A stretch of 8,830 bases of DNA. Origin: Mailhella sp. (GTDB lineage Bacteria > Desulfobacterota > Desulfovibrionia > Desulfovibrionales > Desulfovibrionaceae). Below the pieces are notes generated by a model, which ran no database searches, had not been told where the DNA came from, and saw only the letters and a program-made list of their open reading frames with translations. The position numbers were made by a program, and so were the translations under genes. Location: assembly GCA_017522745.1 (NCBI GenBank), contig JAFWYI010000294.1, forward strand, positions 1-8,830, given 5' to 3'. Within the stretch, counting starts at the first letter, position 1; every line of letters starts with the position of its first letter. Shown here one piece after another: positions 6,410 to 8,830 of the stretch.

Positions 6410-7354
6410 TTATCCTTTTTCCGGCCGGTGAGCGGCTGTTTTACGGATGCCTTCACGTATGAAGGGCATGAGATCGGCCACAGAGGTCGCGGGCGTTGGG
6501 TCGGCGGCCTGTCCGACGAAACGTGCGGCCTGAGCGGCGGCAAGGCAGGCTTCCTGTTCGGAAAGTCCAGCAAGAGCATAGGCGGTAAGCAGACCGGTGA
6601 CAAGGTCTCCGGTCCCGCCGATGGGTTCCATGAAGGGGAGACAGGGCGAACTCACGCTTCCTGTGACCTGCCCTCCGTTCACGACGATATCGGTACGGCC
6701 TTTGACCAGCAGGAAGCGGGCACTGTCGCCATGTTCATGGGCAAGTCGGGCAAGCGTGGGGGCGTCGTGCCCATCGGAAAGCAGGAAGCCCCGGGTGTAG
6801 AAGGGATGAGGAGCTTTTTCGTCGGCAAGGAAGGCCAGTTCACCGGCGTCCGGGGTGAATATGTCCCATCGGGAGGCGTAGCCGCTCATTTTAGCGGCGT
6901 ACATGAATCCGGCGTCCGCGATGAGTACAGGACGCTGACCGGTTCGCTCATCGAGTGCCATGAGGATGCGATTGTGGCCGTCTACACTGGGGAAGAGGTA
7001 ATGGAACGTGAGTCCGGCAAGTTCTTCCGAGCGGGGAGAAGTGAGCCATTGGGCAAGAAATTCGTAAAGGGCGGAACTTCCTTTGGAGTCGCCGCAGTCG
7101 CCGACGAGCAGTATTTCGGGAGCTTCTGCCCCCAGAGCCTGAGCCGCCAGAATGGCAGATGCGGCGAGAGCGGGCGTGCCGCGCCGAATAGGAACGGAAG
7201 GGATAGCTGTTTTTTTTGCATTCTTCCCAGTCTGGGAACAGGGGCGGACATCGTCCGGGATAAGCCTATCGCCAGAAATGCGCCATGTTCCCATGCAGAG
7301 CGGGAAGTCGGCTTCGGGAACCGTGCCGCAGATAAGCCAGAGTTTTTTGTTCAT
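6410..7354 (-). CDS. Ribokinase-fold protein related to ADP-dependent NAD(P)H-hydrate dehydratase (YjeF C-terminal domain type)
   Basis: This is a 314-residue protein. The recognisable core begins around residue 58 with an Ala-rich helix (PALAASAILAAQALG) and ILLVGDCGD. It continues with VLIADAGF, DIFTPDAGELAFL (167-172 is TPDAGE, against Thr-Pro-His-x-Gly-Glu in the NNRD family), LLVKGRTDIVV (218-222) and PIGGTGDLVTGLLTA, where Gly-Thr-Gly-Asp at 247-250 supplies the anion hole and catalytic Asp250. The Thr-Pro-x-x-Gly-Glu and Gly-Gly-Thr-Gly-Asp pair match COG0063-type kinases/dehydratases. The N-terminal 57 residues are unusual, and the YjeF epimerase domain is absent. The His to Asp change in the TPH motif suggests an altered substrate. 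It sits between the DUF3343 gene and yedF with 3-bp gaps on both sides, so a job in selenium metabolism is inferred. The substrate is unknown. Confidence 0.75.
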   Translation of the reverse strand: MNKKLWLICGTVPEADFPLCMGTWRISGDRLIPDDVRPCSQTGKNAKKTAIPSVPIRRGTPALAASAILAAQALGAEAPEILLVGDCGDSKGSSALYEFLAQWLTSPRSEELAGLTFHYLFPSVDGHNRILMALDERTGQRPVLIADAGFMYAAKMSGYASRWDIFTPDAGELAFLADEKAPHPFYTRGFLLSDGHDAPTLARLAHEHGDSARFLLVKGRTDIVVNGGQVTGSVSSPCLPFMEPIGGTGDLVTGLLTAYALAGLSEQEACLAAAQAARFVGQAADPTPATSVADLMPFIREGIRKTAAHRPEKG

Positions 7355-7357
7355 CGG

Positions 7358-7942
7358 TTATTTTTCCGTGTTGCCGGCGGGATGATCGTTCGTCCACAGG
7401 CGGCGGGCTTCAAGAAAGGCTTTTTGCAGAGCGTAGGAACAGAGCGTATGGCCTTGGAGACGCGGCTCCTCGGCGTCCGTGATGCGGTGGCCGACGAGAA
7501 GGCCTGCCAGATACGGCACGTCCGGGCAGCCGCCGCCGGAGATGTTCACGATGATCCCGCTGCTTTTTTCCACAGTGAGTTTCACGTTGGCCGCCTGGAC
7601 CATGAACCATGCCCCGTAGTCCGTGATGCGGAACAGGGAAACAGGTTCGAGCATGGCATCACAGACTGGCACGACCGAGAGCGGAACGAGATGTTCCTGT
7701 TCGAGTACGCGCCGTACGGCCTGTTCTTTCATGAGCGGAAAGGTGAGGACCATGTCGCATCCGGTGCGGAGTTCGGGTGGAGGCCCTTTGACCTCCACCG
7801 CGAATCCTGCGGCTTGCAGACTGCGTTCCGCATGGATCACTTCGCCGGTGTGCTGGAAGACCAGAAAACCGCGTTCGGTCTTCTGTTCGTCCTTTTCAGT
7901 ACGGCGTATGCCTCTGAACCAGCCTGCAAGCCTGCTCAACAC
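7358..7942 (-). CDS. DUF3343 (putative Se/S carrier-like) protein with extra C-terminal domain
   Basis: This is a 194-residue protein starting at GTG 7942, whose G is shared with the TAG stop of the TusA-like gene (TAGTG), so the two are translationally coupled. Residues about 24-80 match the DUF3343 / Se_S_carrier pattern: FLVFQHTGEVIHAERSL, a Pro-rich turn at 53-56, then the Gly-Cys of RTGCDMVLTF (Cys62), the conserved cysteine of this family. About 110 further residues follow. They contain VCDAMLEPVSL (Cys94), a beta-rich central part, ISGGGCPDVPYLAGLL (Cys139) and CSYAL (Cys168). Stand-alone DUF3343 proteins are usually only about 80-100 residues, so this is a two-domain version. I cannot name the second domain. 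DUF3343 proteins co-occur with selenium genes and may carry selenium. Context here agrees, but the function remains inferred. Confidence 0.8.
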   Translation of the reverse strand: MLSRLAGWFRGIRRTEKDEQKTERGFLVFQHTGEVIHAERSLQAAGFAVEVKGPPPELRTGCDMVLTFPLMKEQAVRRVLEQEHLVPLSVVPVCDAMLEPVSLFRITDYGAWFMVQAANVKLTVEKSSGIIVNISGGGCPDVPYLAGLLVGHRITDAEEPRLQGHTLCSYALQKAFLEARRLWTNDHPAGNTEK

Positions 7943-8145
7943 TACTTTCTCAGCTCCAGACGGACGATGCCGTCCGCTTCGGTCTTGATGTCCACGTTCC
8001 AGCCCTGCTTGCGGGCGGCGCGGCTTACGTTTTCCTGACTGGCGTTATTGTCCACCAGCACGTCGATGGGTTCGGCACCGTTGAGGTGCGGGAAGACCAT
8101 GAGTACAGGCTGGGGGCAGGAGAGTCCGCGAGTATCGATAAGCAT
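7942..8145 (-). CDS. TusA-like sulfur/selenium carrier protein
   Basis: This is a 67-residue single-domain protein of the TusA/SirA/YeeD family. It has DTRGLSCPQPVLM, in which Cys10 of the Cys-Pro-x-Pro motif is the expected persulfide/perselenide site. The rest follows the fold, with IDVLVDNNASQENVSRAARKQGW and a final beta strand. True TusA acts in tRNA 2-thiouridine synthesis, but family members fused or adjacent to YedE are thought to take the imported sulfur or selenium species. Here it lies 24 bp after yedE and overlaps the DUF3343 gene by one base, so a selenium hand-over role is likely. GGAG lies 6 nt before ATG 8145. The same domain occurs again as the N-terminal half of YedF. Confidence 0.88.
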   Translation of the reverse strand: MLIDTRGLSCPQPVLMVFPHLNGAEPIDVLVDNNASQENVSRAARKQGWNVDIKTEADGIVRLELRK

Positions 8146-8169
8146 AATATTCTCCTAAGAGTCAGGCTG

Positions 8170-8830
8170 TCAGGCCTTCTTGGAATTGGTGAAACCGATG
8201 AAAAGGCAGATGGCGAAGCCGATGAGGGTGGCATGGATGCCATAGGCGCCGATGCCGGCTCCGGAGCTGGCAGTGCCGAAGTTGTGGGCCATGGCGGCAC
8301 CAACGATCATGCCGAGGGCGAAGGTGGCGGCGTCGCTGTCGCCTTCACCTGCCATGAAGAGCTGACGGCCGGGGCAGCCGCCGGCAAGGGCGAAGGCCAG
8401 ACCGGCAGTTACCATGCCGAGGAAGTTCCAGACGCCGTCGGTGTGGGCCACGGGCTGACCGGCGAAGCCGGCATTGAAGGTGCCGGTGAACATGTTGGCC
8501 ACGAGAGCGGCGGCGAACATGGCGAGCAGGCCGAGGAACAGGTGGGCGTAGCGGAACAGGATGAGGTCACGGATGGCACCCATGGTGCAGAAGCGGCTGC
8601 GCTGAGCGAGTGCGCCGATGAGCATGGCGATGCCCAGAGAGGCAAGCACAGGAGCGTGCTGGGAGCCGGGGCCCTTCACGGAGTAGAAGAGCAGGCCGCT
8701 CTTGCCTTCGCCGGAGACCTGCGGGAAGACGAAGAGCATGGCGAGCAGGCCTATCATGATCAGCGGGAAGAGCCAGCCGGCCGCGGCGCTCTGCTTCACG
8801 CTGGAGCCGAGGTTGTAGCCACGCTTGAAG
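8170..8830 (-). CDS. yedE: Putative selenium transporter YedE, C-terminal 219 residues (5' end outside window)
   Basis: The frame is open from the right edge to the stop at 8170. The apparent GTG start at 8799 is only an internal valine, since the ten codons upstream of it are also open and continue the protein (FKRGYNLGSS). About six membrane segments are visible: WLFPLIMIGLLAMLFVF, VLASLGIAMLIGALA, LFLGLLAMFAAALVANMF, FLGMVTAGLAFALAGG, TFALGMIVGAAMAHN and IGFAICLFIGF. The family signatures are RSRFCTMGAIRDLILFR, with the conserved pore cysteine, and the GGCPGRQLF motif. YeeE/YedE proteins import thiosulfate-like sulfur compounds, and the YedE branch clusters with yedF and selD and is proposed to carry a selenium species. 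It is the first gene seen of this operon. The operon promoter is beyond the window. Confidence 0.92.
   Translation of the reverse strand, partial: FKRGYNLGSSVKQSAAAGWLFPLIMIGLLAMLFVFPQVSGEGKSGLLFYSVKGPGSQHAPVLASLGIAMLIGALAQRSRFCTMGAIRDLILFRYAHLFLGLLAMFAAALVANMFTGTFNAGFAGQPVAHTDGVWNFLGMVTAGLAFALAGGCPGRQLFMAGEGDSDAATFALGMIVGAAMAHNFGTASSGAGIGAYGIHATLIGFAICLFIGFTNSKKA

Noticed and set aside
6428..8038. A 536-codon plus-strand open frame opposite yedF's upstream neighbours
   Set aside because: It is antisense to three well-supported genes (kinase-like, DUF3343, TusA-like), with no recognisable domain and unnatural composition. It is a codon-usage shadow.

Overview
The window is compact, moderately GC-rich bacterial DNA carrying nine complete protein genes and two partial ones. 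All but one are read from the minus strand. A selenoprotein-type SelD, a YedE/YedF/DUF3343 selenium cluster and a groESL pair whose GroEL ends in Gly-Gly-Met-Tyr suggest an anaerobic selenium-using proteobacterium. A member of the Desulfovibrionaceae (Desulfovibrio/Bilophila-like) is my best guess. That assignment is inference, because no rRNA or other marker is present.

Layout from left to right. Positions 1-148 (-) hold the N-terminus of a YkvA/DUF1232-like membrane protein. Positions 198-227 hold the intrinsic terminator of the chaperonin operon. Positions 259-1893 (-) are groEL and 2089-2370 (-) are groES. The two are separated by an unusually long spacer of about 195 bp that is packed with hairpins. 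Positions 2371-2616 are the groES upstream region, with a perfect 7-6-7 palindrome, a weak promoter and three helically phased A-tracts, but no CIRCE element. Positions 2617-3390 (-) encode a conserved membrane protein with an internal duplication. A divergent promoter region at 3391-3605 separates it from the only plus-strand gene, a PPP-type metallophosphoesterase (3606-4622). A strong bidirectional terminator (4644-4679) closes that gene and the selenium operon that converges on it.

Positions 4719-8830 (-) are a tight operon transcribed right to left: yedE (putative selenium transporter, 5' end outside the window), a TusA-like carrier, a DUF3343 (Se/S carrier-like) protein with an extra C-terminal domain, a ribokinase-fold NAD(P)HX-dehydratase-like protein, yedF (TusA domain plus DsrE-like domain) and selD. 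Spacings run from a 1-base overlap to 24 bp. The likely logic is uptake of a selenium species (YedE), hand-over through persulfide/perselenide-type cysteine carriers (TusA-like, DUF3343, YedF) and activation to selenophosphate by SelD. The kinase-like gene has no assigned place in this scheme and is the most interesting unknown.

The selD frame contains an in-frame UGA at the position of the catalytic Cys/Sec. A perfect 7-bp stem-loop of bacterial SECIS type lies 12 nt downstream. SelD is therefore itself a selenoprotein of about 354 aa, and a naive gene caller would start it too late, after the UGA.
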